A stretch of 64,000 nt of DNA. It comes from Hyaloscypha bicolor E. Its lineage: Eukaryota; Ascomycota; Leotiomycetes; Helotiales; Hyaloscyphaceae. The stretch covers positions 1,363,463-1,427,462 of the forward strand of contig NW_020194518.1 of NCBI RefSeq assembly GCF_002865645.1, read 5' to 3'. Below, one piece after another: positions 25,100 through 36,570 of this stretch. The position numbers and the translations under genes are program-made. How positions within the stretch are numbered: the first letter of the stretch is position 1; every line of letters begins with the position of its first letter. The notes under the pieces are model-generated. The model was not told the DNA's origin, searched no databases, and saw only the letters and a program-made list of their open reading frames with translations.

Positions 25100-28000
25100 G
25101 AATAAATATATGATTTTTTAATAGTTTCCTAATAAAAGTATTTATCTTTTATATTTCTATTTAACTAATAATATTATAATATTACTCTTTTCCAAATATT
25201 CTTATAATTCTTGAGTTATATTCTCTAGATTACTTAGTAATTCCTATATATTATTTACTAATAAGTAGTTCTTCTAATAAATAAGATACTTTCTTTCTTT
25301 TTTGCCCTTCTTATAGGCTATAATAAATTCTATCTTAAATTCCTCTTTATCCTTAATCTCGATTAGCTCTGGTTTTACTATAGTACTAGCTTGCAAGTAT
25401 TATAGTTTTAAGAAAGAAATATAGAAAATATTATAGATCTAATATAATAGTAATAATTTTAAGTAATATATCTATTTATATATTTCTATAACTTCCAGAA
25501 CTTTAAAAAAGTCGAGATATCTATCTACTAGCTTTATACTAGATTATAGCTATTAAATATTCTTTATATAAAATATAACTTTATTATATATCTTAAACTT
25601 CTTATTAATATATTTCTTATTATAGTACTTTTTCTATATATTTATTACTTCTTACTATTATTTCTCTAGTATCTCCTATTTTACTTGAATTCTTTATACT
25701 CTTTCCTATATTACCGGTATTCTTTCTTCTAAAATATTATCCTTAATATATAGTTTAATACTAGAATAGAATTCATATAAGATATAAAATAGAGATATTC
25801 CTATTATTAAATATATAAAGTTATTATATATGAATTCTATAAGAGTAAGCTTTACTATCTAGTTATTTTACTAGTAGCTAATATAGTACCTTAAATATTA
25901 TTCTAGAATTTAGTTTAGATTCTTTATTTATCTATTAGTTTATAGGTAGAATACTATACTTAGCTATTATTAAACCTTTAAGTAGAAGTATAGACTTAAT
26001 TAGAACTTGCTTATAAAAACAGATCCTCTATTAGAGGTTATATCTATAGGTATACCGAAGTTTTTAATAATATAGTATATAAATAGCTTTACTAGCTCAG
26101 GAGCCGAGATCTCTTTAATAGTCGGAATATATTATACTATTTTCGTATATTTATTAATAATAATAAGTATAGAATTATATACTTTATTATAAAACCTAAA
26201 AAAAGGCAGTCCTATAATAAAATCTATAGTAATTTCTTACTATGGCTTAGAAAGAAGAGGAAATAAACTAAGTATACTATATAGTAGATATCTCTTTACC
26301 TTAGTCTATTAATATATAGGATAAGTTCTAATATAGTTTTTTATATTTTTTCTTATATTTTACTAGAAGTATTTTCTCTAGAGAATCTCTAGTATCTTAC
26401 TAGTATTAAAATACTTACTTATAGGATTATTATAGTTAGCTTATAGTAATTCTTTTTTAAAAGCCGGCTTATTTGGTATATAAATAGCGCCCTAATATCT
26501 TAATAACCCAGATATATTAAATTCCTAAGTTTTAATAACTCTAGTAAAGGTTCTCTTTAAGAACTATTTATACTACCGGTATTATACTAATAGATTAAGC
26601 CTTTAGTATTATAATAGTAGTTTAAGTAATATCTTTCTGCTTTCCTTATATACTATTTCGAACCCAGCTACTTATATAGCTAGAATCCGTAGTATATACT
26701 ATTTATAACTAGCTATACTAGTAATAGGCTCAAGTAATAATATCTCTAGTACTACTCTATTACTAAAATAGACTTCCTCTTCGGAATTCCTTAGTATCTC
26801 GCTAATTAAGGAGTACCTATCTCCTTTTCTTTAGGTCTTATATTATAGTATTATAAGAATAGTATGGCATTTTATTACTACTATTTATAGGATTCTTTAT
26901 TCTATATTCTATAGCTTATTATAAAGTATAGGTAATAAAGTATCTTTATTTATATTTACTATAAAGTCTGGCTTCCTTAATAGCCTATTAGTAGAATTAC
27001 TATATTCTGGCTAGTATTTTAAGATAAAGTTAAAGATAGCTAGCTTCTTTACCTATCTTATCTATTAACTATTTAGTTTTCTCTTAGTTATAAAGTATTT
27101 CAAGTTATTATAATCTGTTTTAATAATAATAGTATACCGGGTATATATTAGGTAATATTACTAAGTATAGAATACTAGAATAATAGCCAAGAGTTTAGAG
27201 TTATATATCTTATACTTATTCTTAATTATAGTTATCTTTTTTAAATAGAAAGTAATAGGGTATTACCTGGCTTCTGCCCCCTTACTAAAGAACTAGGAAA
27301 TTATACCTATAACTATAAATCCTGAAGTATTCGTTTTTATATAAATCTTTAAGGCTAAATTAAAATAATAAAGGATTAGTACTATTATAAATATAATTTA
27401 TAGCTCCTTAAAAGCCTTATTTGCCTTATTTATCTAGCTAAACTAATATAGTAGTTTTCTATTAATTTTTAGTAAATTAGTTAATTCTTTTATTACTCTA
27501 GAATATCTATAGATAAACCTCTAGTAAAAGTTAGTAAAACCTAGAAATACTTAGACTTCTCGGATATTATTCTTTAGGGCCGGCTATTTCCTAATAGCTA
27601 TAACCCGGCTAGCCTCTATTTCTATATTATCTGAACTAATTATAAATTCCAGGAACTCTATTCTTTCTATATTAAACTCGTATTTTACTAAGTTTATAAA
27701 GAGCTAGTATTACTATAACTACTCGAGTATATATTAGACTATTATTATATACTATTCTGGGTTTTCTAAATAAATTAAAATATTATCTAGATAGATTATA
27801 TAAATAATATTTATAAGGCCTACTAATATATAATTAATATATGCCTGAAATATTACTGGAATATTAGATAATCTAAAGAATATAATATAGTACTTAAAAT
27901 ATCTATAATATATTCGGAATATTATCTTTTACTTATTATCCTCCCGTATTTATAACTAATAGTAAGTATTCTTTAAGTCTAGCTTTATATATATCTTTGC

Positions 28001-28950
28001 TCTATAAAGCCTATTTATTATCTTACTAATAAGTAATAATAGTATTTGGTTCTTAATAGTAATCCTATTTAGATTCTAGTAATTAATATATAGATATAGG
28101 CTATTTCTTTTCTTTAAAACAAATATAATTAAGGTACTAGCTAGGCTAGTAAAATAACGGATTTACTTCTTTTCTAAGCTAGTATTAAGATATTCCCGAA
28201 GGACTTTAAGCTTCCTTTCTAATAAAGTATATATAGAACTATATAGTAATTAGGATCCTGGTTCTAGATCTATATAATACTCTATTATATAGTAGTCGGA
28301 TAGTATATTTATAGCCTTTATAGAGAATATTTAGAGAAGGTCCTAATACTTTCTAGAAAATATAGCTATTCCGTTTATAGTAATAGTAATAATCCTTTAG
28401 CTATTTATTATAGGATAGGTAGTTAATAGAAAAATATATGCCTTATACTTTATTACTTTAGTAAACTTCCTAGTATTTAGAACTTTAATTTTCTATAGTT
28501 AAATCTGGTATCTCTATATTATTTCCCTAAAGGAAATTAGGGAATTAATCTAGTAAAGCTATAGGAATCTAAATATTATATTAATATGATTTAGATTAAA
28601 ATTATATAATATAAAGTATATATTAGCCTTTCTTTAGTTCTCTAGTATATTCTCGATAGTAATTCCAAGAATATAATTTTTATATAAATAAATCTTTCTT
28701 TTTTCTAGTAAGGATAAGGGAGTTACCCTTAATATTAATAAAATACCTATATCTAAGGCTAACTTTCTCTTTATATAATTAGCCTTTATACCCGAGTTAA
28801 CTAATATTCTAACTTTTTATCTATTTTTCCTTATCTTAATAGTAATCTTAATTACTATTCTCGTTTTAGAAGCCTTGCTTTCTATAGTATAAATAAGTAT
28901 AACTATTACGGAATATATTCGTTTTCTGGCTTCTTTAGTTCTAGATACTT
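25100..28950 (-). pseudogene. pol relic: RT, RNase H, integrase, chromodomain-like tail
   Basis: Minus-strand RT near 27,550-27,860 reads IYLDNILIYLENPEQY (catalytic Asp pair now D-N), VQVFLGFTNFYQRFI; RNase H near 27,050-27,400 contains FFSKGAEAR and KYKIYNSKLLAIILVF, KTDYNNLKYFITKRKL. The integrase follows to the left, and at about 25,130-25,330 KGKKERKYLIYQKNYLLVNN resembles a chromodomain, the histone-reading module that marks chromoviruses. In-frame TAG/TAA stops throughout. Confidence 0.75.
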
Positions 28951-30110
28951 ATATATCTTATAGCTAGATTTATTATAGTTATAGTAAGTCGGTTTTCCCC
29001 GATTTAGGCAGGTAGTAATATAATAACCCTTTTTCTAGTAGGTAAAGCAAGTTATATCCAGTCTTATAGATCCTAATATAGATACTATATTAGATCCTAT
29101 TATTATACTTTTGCTATTCCGGTTATATGAATCTTATAATAGGAATATATTTCTTTTCTATTTCCTTTTATTATTTCCTCTTTCCTTTTTCTAATTTCCT
29201 TTCTTTTATTAATCTATTAGCTTATTATTATATTCCCATTAAGCAGACTAGTTTAAGTTATTCTCGACTCTTATAGCTATAGAAATAAGCTTTTCTTTTT
29301 CTTATAGAATATTTCCTTAGTAATTAATCTTGTCCCGAATTTCCTATCTTAAGCTACTAAATAAGTTATCCTGCTCTTATAGCAAATCCGTATATCCCAA
29401 GTTATCTAATAAGCTATCTAAGTAGAATATAAAGCTTTAGATACTCTAATCTGGCTACTATTTTATATCCTTAAACTTGGCAAGGATATTATTACTATAA
29501 TTCTCCGGATCTAAGATAGAATTCTTTATAAACTTAATAAAGATCTCCTAATCCGTAATATTAATACCTACTAATTACTTCCTATACTTCCAGATATTCC
29601 TGGCTATATTCTTAAAGCAGGAAATATAATATATAATCTTTACTATATCTATAGCCTAGGTAATCTTATTATCTTTATACTATTTTAACTTTGCCTAGTA
29701 GAAGAAATCCTGGGCTTCCTTAATACTTTTTCCCTTATAAGTTAGTAATTCTCGGGTTTTTAGAGCCCTATAAACCAAATATACTACTAGTAATATAATA
29801 GGTTCTATAATAGATATCCGAATATTCTTAAGATAACGAATCTGAGTTTCCAAATTCTCTAGATTCTTTCTCTATTATATCTCTGCTTCTAACTTAGTAA
29901 TATAATAATAAGCCACCGCTAGCTTCTTTATTATTATTATCTTACTAGCTAGTTCTGGGAATATCTGAGTTCTATTTCCTTCTCCTAATTAGGCAGTAGC
30001 TAGAGTAGCTAACTAGGCGCTCCCCTGGATACCCGACTAGGTCGCCCTAGTAATAGTAGAGGTGCTTTTTCTGGTTAATACTCTAGCCATTAGTAGTTTT
30101 GTCTATTAAT
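28951..30110 (-). pseudogene. gag relic of the 7.0-kb gypsy element
   Basis: Starts near 30,100 and is collinear with the plus-strand copy at 55,730-56,900. Knuckle-like remnants are recognisable near 28,950-29,080. Asn/Lys/stop-rich because of RIP. Confidence 0.65.
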
Positions 30111-30161
30111 GGCTTGACTACCTTATAATAAACTACTTTCCGAAGATTAGATTAATTAGAA

Positions 30162-30464
30162 TATAAGGCATATAATAGCAGGATAATATATAAGTAGTTA
30201 AGGTAAGTAAGCTACGGAGTAATGCTTGCAAGTATAACTAATTCCAAGAATTAATTCTAATAAGAAACTAATTAATACCTCTTCTAAAACTAGAAGCGTC
30301 TCCCTATATATTTCCTAGTACTTAGCCAGATATGCAAAGCCCTTTACTTAATTAGGAAATCCTATATAATCTATATAATTCCGATTACAAGCTATACCCA
30401 AAATAGGAAACTAGATCTATAATATCTAATACCTGTCTATATGCTATTACATATGCCTATTATA
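30162..30464 (-). repeat. 5' LTR (303 bp) of the 7.0-kb gypsy element
   Basis: Partner of 23,472-23,774, followed by TATAT (RIPed CATAT). Confidence 0.92.
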
Positions 30465-30497
30465 TATATATAAAAGACTATAGCTTTTGCTATATCC
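30465..30497. repeat. 34-bp palindrome, copy 4 (interrupted)
   Basis: TATATATAAAAGAC, centre TATA, GCTTTTGCTATAT. Its left end coincides with the TSD of the 7.0-kb element, so that element inserted at the edge of this palindrome. Upstream homology with copy 1 runs through the neighbouring LTR into the palindrome and stops there. Confidence 0.65.
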
Positions 30498-30559
30498 GTT
30501 TAGCTACTACTAGATATGCCCTAATTAGAAGCGGAAAAACGATTATTCCGGAGGAATAC

Positions 30560-32440
30560 TAAAACCTAAATCTGTATTTATATATAAATAAATTAAATAA
30601 ATTATTAATTATACTATAACTACTATACTAGAAGATACTATATTTAATTCTACTAATAAAGGAATTCTTTAGCTAAATGAGGATCTAATATATAAGCAAG
30701 GGAATATATTTAAGCCCATATAATTACCTAATTGGGATTAGGAAATTACCTTACTAGAGAATACTTCTCCCGATAATTCCATTATATTATTTACTATATA
30801 TTATATACCAGAAATCATTGATTTAATAGTTGAGAAAACGAATTAGTATTTGCGAGAACCTTAAGATAATTCCTGCCCTTATATACGAGCAAATAACTAG
30901 TACCCAACCTACTCTAGAAAGATTTATCTCTACTTAGTTATTCGGATATATATAACCTTATATATATATAACGAGATCTCCGATTACTGGAATATAAAGG
31001 ACTTTACTTCTAATTACCCAATTACAAGCTATATAAGCAGGAACTACTTCCAGGAGTTATATATATATATGAGAATATATAGAGAGAATATTAAAGGACT
31101 ATATACTAAGATAAGTAAAATAGACGGTTTCTTACCTTAATATTGGCTAATATATAGTATTTTAGGTCGAGCCCTTAAGTATATATATTCAAGAGGTTAA
31201 TTTGGGTATTTGGAAACCTGAACGGGACTTGGTAATTAATAAGATAATTATATAATTTGAAGGTTAATTCAAAGAAATAACTACTATTCCAAATAAGCCT
31301 ATACCTATAGGATATAAGGTCTGGGGGGCAGCCCAAAGAGGGTTCTTACTCGTATGGAACTAGTATATTCCTGGTCAAAAAAATAGGCCTATAGGAGTAT
31401 GTACTCTACGAGAGCTTGGTAGGATAATTAAGGCTAGAAATGGGGGAAATAAGATATAAGTAGTAGTCCTGCACCTGATTTAAAGGTTACTAAAGCCTCC
31501 TAAGAGATCTGGCTACTACGTTTATCTCAATAATCTTTTTATTTCTACCCGCTTTATCTAATATGCTCGCTTCCAGGGAGTTGCAATTACTAGGACTTGC
31601 AGGACTACTAGTGGGATTATTAAGGAGCTTCTTGACCTTCAGAAATTAGACAAAAAGAATATAATCCCTTAGGGAGAGACCTATTCTATATATATGCCTA
31701 ATAGAGAGGTATATTACGTTAGGTGAAAAGATTAAGCCTTTATTTTAATAATGTCTTTCTTTATATCAGGTAATGAGCGAGTTAAGAGGCTAAGGAAGAG
31801 GCCTAAGGAGACTTCTTCTAAGGCAAAGACTATACGAAAGCCCTTTGGTAAAGAGCCTATTAAAGTACTCTCGATTTCTATAATTGCGGATAGATATAAT
31901 TATTATATGGGGGCTATAGACGAGTTTAATTACTTAACTATCCAGAATACTAGCTTACGGTATATAAGACGAGGGGGGTACCAAGTATTTGAGTACTAGC
32001 TACTTTATATAATTCTAATTAATTACTATTTACTTGCTTTATATAGCGATATTCCAGAGCCTAGATAAGTAAGCTTTAGAAGCTAGTAAGACTTTAGAAG
32101 GCAGTTAATTAGTACTCTTATAGCTAAATCCAGAGCTAGTAAGGTTTGTCTAAAGAGAAGAATATTATATATTAGCTAGGGAGCTAGTAATATGCCTCCT
32201 AGAGTATATAAGCAAGTAAAGCTTAGTAAAAAAAGAGAGGTATATTTGCTATTAGGAGCTCCGGTTTATAGATCGGCCTAAAAAACGAGTTATACTAGCT
32301 CAAATCGCATTAAATCAAGGCAGGGAAAGTATAAGGCATGATTCTATATATGAGTACAAGTAATGCAATATATATCTATATAAAGATTATGGTTATTTTA
32401 ATATATTTTATAGATTAAGGTAGAATTAATGCTTTTAATA
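30560..32440 (+). pseudogene. piggyBac-type transposase relic
   Basis: The plus strand reads, with interspersed stops, VIDLIVEKTN-like helices near 30,810, then KEITTIPNKPIPIGYKVWGA near 31,270-31,330, GYYVYLNNLFISTRF near 31,515, CRTTSGIIKELLDLQKLDKK near 31,600 and, in an open stretch of 82 codons at 31,751-31,999, RVKRLRKRPKETSSKAKT and IADRYNYYMGAIDEFN. Order and spacing are those of PGBD/DDE_Tnp_1_7 proteins, including the NxxxxMGxVDxxx signature. Catalytic Asp codons are partly changed to Asn. Terminal repeats and a TTAA target site are not identifiable. Confidence 0.8.
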
Positions 32441-32479
32441 AGGGAATCCAGCCCTTTAATTAGCTAGAATTAAGCGAAA

Positions 32480-33000
32480 ACTAGTATATACGGGCCAGGG
32501 CGCACCTGGCGGTAGCTAAACGGATATTCTAGTTCTAGTAAACGGAACTAGATATACTAATATTATCTACTAGTTCTCTATTAAATATAAGAGAGTTACT
32601 AGAAGTATTCTAGCTTTAGAACTTTATAGTATGGCTTATAACTTTAATATAGGTATTTTAGTTAAATCTATAATTAATAAAGTACTAGAAATGAAATTAT
32701 TACTAGTAATTTATATAGATTCGAAGTTATTATACGAATACCTTATTAAATTAGAAACTATTTAAGAAAAGTATCTAATAATTAATATAATATATTTTTA
32801 CTAGATATATAAATAATAAGAGATTATAGAAGTTAAATGAATTAAGAAAGAATTAAATTCTGCTAATTTTATAACGAAATTAAAGCTAATAAATACTCTC
32901 AAATATCTAATTAATATAAATACTATATAATTAGATATAGAGGAATAGGTTAAGTATAAATAAGACAGAAAATAGATATATAAAATGAGAGAATATTATA
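32480..33000 (+). pseudogene. Copia-type RNase H / pol 3' end relic
   Basis: The plus strand reads LAVAKRIF, then ELYSMAYGFNIGILVK-like, YIDSKLLYEYLIKL, EIIEVKWI-like and NFITKLKLINTLKYLINT. This is the RNase H end of Ty1/copia pol (the Asp-Ser-Lys 'DSKSL' region and 'ADAMTK' region). It starts directly after the piggyBac relic, so the rest of the copia element is missing. Confidence 0.65.
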
Positions 33001-33010
33001 AAAGGAAAAG

Positions 33011-33044
33011 TTATATATAAAAGGCTATAGCTTTTGGTATATAA
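33011..33044. repeat. 34-bp palindrome, copy 5
   Basis: TTATATATAAAAGGC, centre TATA, GCTTTTGGTATATAA, just downstream of the copia pol relic, again a 3' untranslated position. Confidence 0.85.
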
Positions 33045-33480
33045 CTAAAACATTAGAAGTAATATAAATATATAAAGTATTTAGGAAATCTGGTATTAGG
33101 CCGGATTAGGGAATTTATATATAATTAAAGAAAGATATTATTTTTTGCGTTTTTAGAAAGTTTCTAGTATTAGTATAACTATTTCTTTAGAAATTATATA
33201 TATAATTACGAGATACGGGATATGGGATATAGGTAATAGGATATAGATAATAGAATATAAGATATGAGATATAGTTATATAATCTCATATCCTATTAATA
33301 ACTTAACTAGTAAACTAGACTTCTTTAGGCTTAGTAGATTTAGGAATTATATATTAATATTATAATACTATAATCTTTACTTCTAGATAATAATAACTTT
33401 ACTAACTAATATAACTAGTATTTTTATATTAATATAATAGTACTATATATTATTAGTAAACTAATACTTATTTAAATAAT
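33045..33480. repeat. AT-rich spacer with degenerate GATATRGGATATAG tandem tract
   Basis: About 33,210-33,280 consists of imperfect GATAYGGGATAT/GATATAGRTAATAG units. The rest is AT-rich without a recognisable gene; it may contain the 3' LTR of the copia relic. Confidence 0.45.
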
Positions 33481-33689
33481 ATTTTAAATATAATTTCAAT
33501 ATTTATTAAAGTTATAATTAAATTATAAATCGAAAATTATTCGATTATATATTATATTATATCTAAAATATATAAAATATATAATAAACTCGAAAATTTT
33601 AAAAGAAATTTAAAATAAGTATTTTTTTAAATTCTTTTTATATTATTAATAATATTATACTAATCTTTAATAAAATAAAGCATTTATAA

Positions 33690-35260
33690 ATATAATAAAT
33701 AAGAATATAACTAAACTTCGAAAATACTATTCTAAAATAAGTATTTTAGATAATAAAAATAAAGCTTTATATTTAGTTCTTATTCTTAATTCTCGAATTA
33801 AATAAGAAGAATTAACTAGTATTAGCTTATTTAATAATATATTTTCGGATATATATTATAAATTAAAACCCGATTATAATATATAAATAATTTCTTTAAT
33901 TATTTTTTTAAATAAATTAATAACTAATTTTATATTTAGAAATAAATATAATTATAATTTATTTTATATATTATATAATACTAGTTATATAGTATTATTA
34001 TATATAACTTAGTATATAGCTAGTACTTTTAGCCGGATATATAGTTTTTAGTTTAATTTAAGCTCTTTATTACTACTATAATATTACCTTATTATAATAT
34101 ATAATAGTAATATAATAATTATAATTAAGATTAGCCTTATAATATAATACGAATTACTATAGTAATAAAGTAATATTTCTCTTATTCTTATAAAAAGAGC
34201 TTTCTGCTATATATATTCTTACTAGTAGAATTGTCTGATTTCTTACTTTTCTAAGTTTTTACTTAGCTAGTATTTCTTTATATTAGAATATAAGGTATAT
34301 ATAATAATTATAATTAGGAAGTTATTAAGACTAGATGTAATATAAATAAGAAATATAATAGAGAAAGAGGTAATATATAAATAGGAGATATATTTTGAGA
34401 TATATATTATTATAGCCTATTTATAGAGCTCTTAAAAGTAAAATATAAGCTTTTAAGAAAGAAAAACGCTCTATACTAGTAAACTTCTTATAAATAGCCT
34501 AGAATAGCTATATTATAATAAGAATATTATCTTTTGAGTTTAAATAAGGGAACTTGTTATATAGTACTACTATATGTGACTTAGTATATAGCTAGTACTT
34601 TTAGCCGGGTATATAGCCTTTAGCTTAATTCAAGCTCTTTATTACTATTATAATATTACCTTATTATAATATTATACTAGATCTAATTCTTTGGATATTA
34701 ATATAGCCGATTCTAATAAAAATAACTTAGATATATATATTACTAATAAGTTTTCTAATATAAAAAACGAATTAGTAACTTATTTAAAAGAAAAGAAAAA
34801 GAATAGAAATATAAATAAAACTTACTTAAATTTTATTAAATAATTACCCGATATTTCCTTAATATTTTTTAATAGATTAATACTAATATATATATAGATT
34901 AAGCTATTAGATTATTAGAAGTCTAATACTACTAGATTTCCTGTTTTAGCTTTAATAACTAGGAAATATTTAGGAATTCCGGCTTCCTTAGCTACTAGTA
35001 AGAGGTTCTTTTTTTAAGGCGCTTTTATTATATCTAAATTACGAAATAGACTTAATAAAAGTACTTTTAAAAAGATATCTTGTTTAAAGAGCTGAAATAT
35101 ATTTAAAGATAAATTAGAAGAAGCTAAAAAAGAAGAGAAAAAGAAGGCAAATTAGGTTTTAAAAGAGAATAATTAGTTTATTATTATAGAAAAGAAGTAA
35201 TTAGTTAGTTCTTAGCTTAATTTGGATTTTTTTTATTATAATATTATTAGTTAATTATAA
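33690..35260 (+). pseudogene. hAT-family transposase relic (C-terminal part), split by an insertion
   Basis: The plus strand reads KNKALYLVLILNSRIK (about 33,765) up to ATACTAG at 33,984, continues after the inserted mini-element at 34,681, then YLGIPASLATSKRFF, GAFIISKLRNRLNKSTFKK (about 34,960-35,090). The latter is the hAT dimerisation motif (A-T/S-S-x-R-x-F...R-N-R-L). The N-terminal BED finger and most of the catalytic part are not recognisable. Decayed by RIP. Confidence 0.75.
33985..34675. mobile_element. TRIM-like mini LTR element (691 bp, 119-bp LTRs)
   Basis: Direct repeats 33,985-34,103 and 34,557-34,675 share ACTTAGTATATAGCTAGTAC and AAGCTCTTTATTACTA and differ mainly by G/A and C/T. 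ACTAG flanks both sides (33,980-33,984 and 34,676-34,680; the match extends to ATACTAG). The host hAT frame resumes on the far side. The ~450-bp interior has no coding potential; a purine run AAATAAGGGAA precedes the right repeat. Confidence 0.7.
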
Positions 35261-36184
35261 TATTATTTAATAACTAATAAGTAAAAGTAAAAAGAAAAGT
35301 AAAAAAAGTCAAGAAACTCTATTATTATATAATTAATTAAGTATTAATTAAATTAATCAAGATTAATTAATCTAATCTAATTAAAAAATCTGAATTATAT
35401 TAATAATAATCTAATTATATGAATTAATTAATTAATTTAATTAATCTAATTAATTCTTTAATATACTAAGACTACTAAAATACCGAGCTTTAGAAGCGAG
35501 CTTAATTTGAACTATAGCTTGGAACCTTAGCTAAAACTAACCCCTTTGGCTAAAACCACGTCTATATTAACTATATAATACCAGCCGCTACAAATAATGT
35601 ATAAAATAAATAATAATTCTCTAATTATAAAACAAATTCAAAATTTATTAAATAATATTAATTAAATTATTAGGTATATTAGACTAAAGAATTTATATTA
35701 CTATTCTTTTAAATCTTTAAATTATTATTAGCTATTTATATTTTAATTATAACTATTATTATATACTTATATATTCTTTACTTTTCTTATAAAAACAAAA
35801 AATTCTTAATTTACTAATTAATAAAATATTAAAATATTATATTTATAAAATTATTTTAAGTATTTTAAATCAACTTTATAATTATACTTATATATAGCTG
35901 GCGATTAATATTATATATAAGTAATATTATTACTTTATTTCTATTTCGAATATATAAGAACTTTTTAATAAGTTTTGCTTTCCCGAACCGAGAAAGCAAA
36001 GCCTGTTATTACGTCGCTCTTATACCCGCCCTAAGAGTTAATCTTATGTCCGCTTACTGCACTGTCTCTAATATTCGTTACGGGAACGCTTTCGCTTGTA
36101 AACCTAGTCAGGGAAATAACGAAGTCCTTCAAAGGAGATAATTAATATCTTAGTTCCGAGGCCTATTGAAACTACCAGTAGGTC
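35261..36184. repeat. AT-rich margin, partial solo LTR, hairpin at island border
   Basis: 35,466-35,592 is a RIPed, inverted partial copy of the 245-bp LTR at 13,330 (ends CAGCCGCTACA). At about 35,975-36,002 TTTGCTTTC..GAAAGCAAA forms a perfect 9-bp stem. GC content rises sharply after 36,000. No gene is recognised. Confidence 0.6.
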
Positions 36185-36570
36185 TTGGATCTGATTAGGT
36201 ATATACTACTACTAAGTGAGGCGAAGGATAAATCCAATCCACTATACTATATATATGACGACTCTATTAAGATGGGCGGGTGGCCACTAGCCAATACTTT
36301 GTTATATGTTTTTGATTTTGATCTTGGTACAGGATCTCTACGAGTACGGGTATTAGCGAGCGTGCCCACGCTTTCTCTTTTCCCACAACCTATTAAAATC
36401 TCCGCTCTCACCCTCTAACAGTGTTCATGACGACGTTATAGGACTTGTATTTTTTCCCCCGGGTTGGATTACGGCCTCGAATATTGTCCAACTAAAGTAT
36501 GTAGTTTCCTTTTTACAGATCGTCCTAGAAGCCAAAGCATCTGTGTCCTTCTGATCCATTGCATTGATAT
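36185..36570. other. 3' flank of HET gene
   Basis: Normal-composition DNA downstream of the HET gene. An open stretch at 36,185-36,418 starts with TTG and has no recognisable features. It should include the HET 3' UTR and poly(A) site. Confidence 0.4.

Larger units (their letters stand above)
23472..30464 (-). mobile_element. Complete Ty3/gypsy chromovirus-type element, 6,993 bp
   Basis: Two 303-bp LTRs (23,472-23,774 and 30,162-30,464). Target duplication is CATAT at 23,467-23,471 and TATAT at 30,465-30,469, equal apart from one C-to-T change. Plus-strand ends are TATAAGGCA...CCTATTATA, corresponding to TGTAAGGCA...CCCATTACA in the un-RIPed solo LTR at 52,763-53,065. gag, RT, RNase H, integrase and a chromodomain-like tail follow each other from right to left on the minus strand. 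Confidence 0.92.
2191..35960. other. AT-rich, RIP-degraded nested transposon block
   Basis: CA and TG dinucleotides are almost absent (for example none in 6,001-6,060) while TA is very common and CG persists. This is the signature expected when CpA is converted to TpA on both strands of duplicated DNA. Recognisable coding relics all carry TAA/TAG where Gln is expected and Tyr where Cys/His is expected. Individual elements are listed separately. Windows not listed hold AT-rich sequence in which I see no gene. Confidence 0.93.

Noticed and set aside
31751..31999. 82-codon plus-strand open frame as an independent gene
   Set aside because: It is an open fragment of the piggyBac-type transposase relic; flanking codons in the same frame continue the family.
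33211..33270. GATAT tandem tract as a CRISPR-like or regulatory array
   Set aside because: Units are short, degenerate and contiguous; a simple sequence repeat in a fungal genome.
36185..36418. 77-codon plus-strand open frame at the island border
   Set aside because: Begins with TTG, no conserved features.
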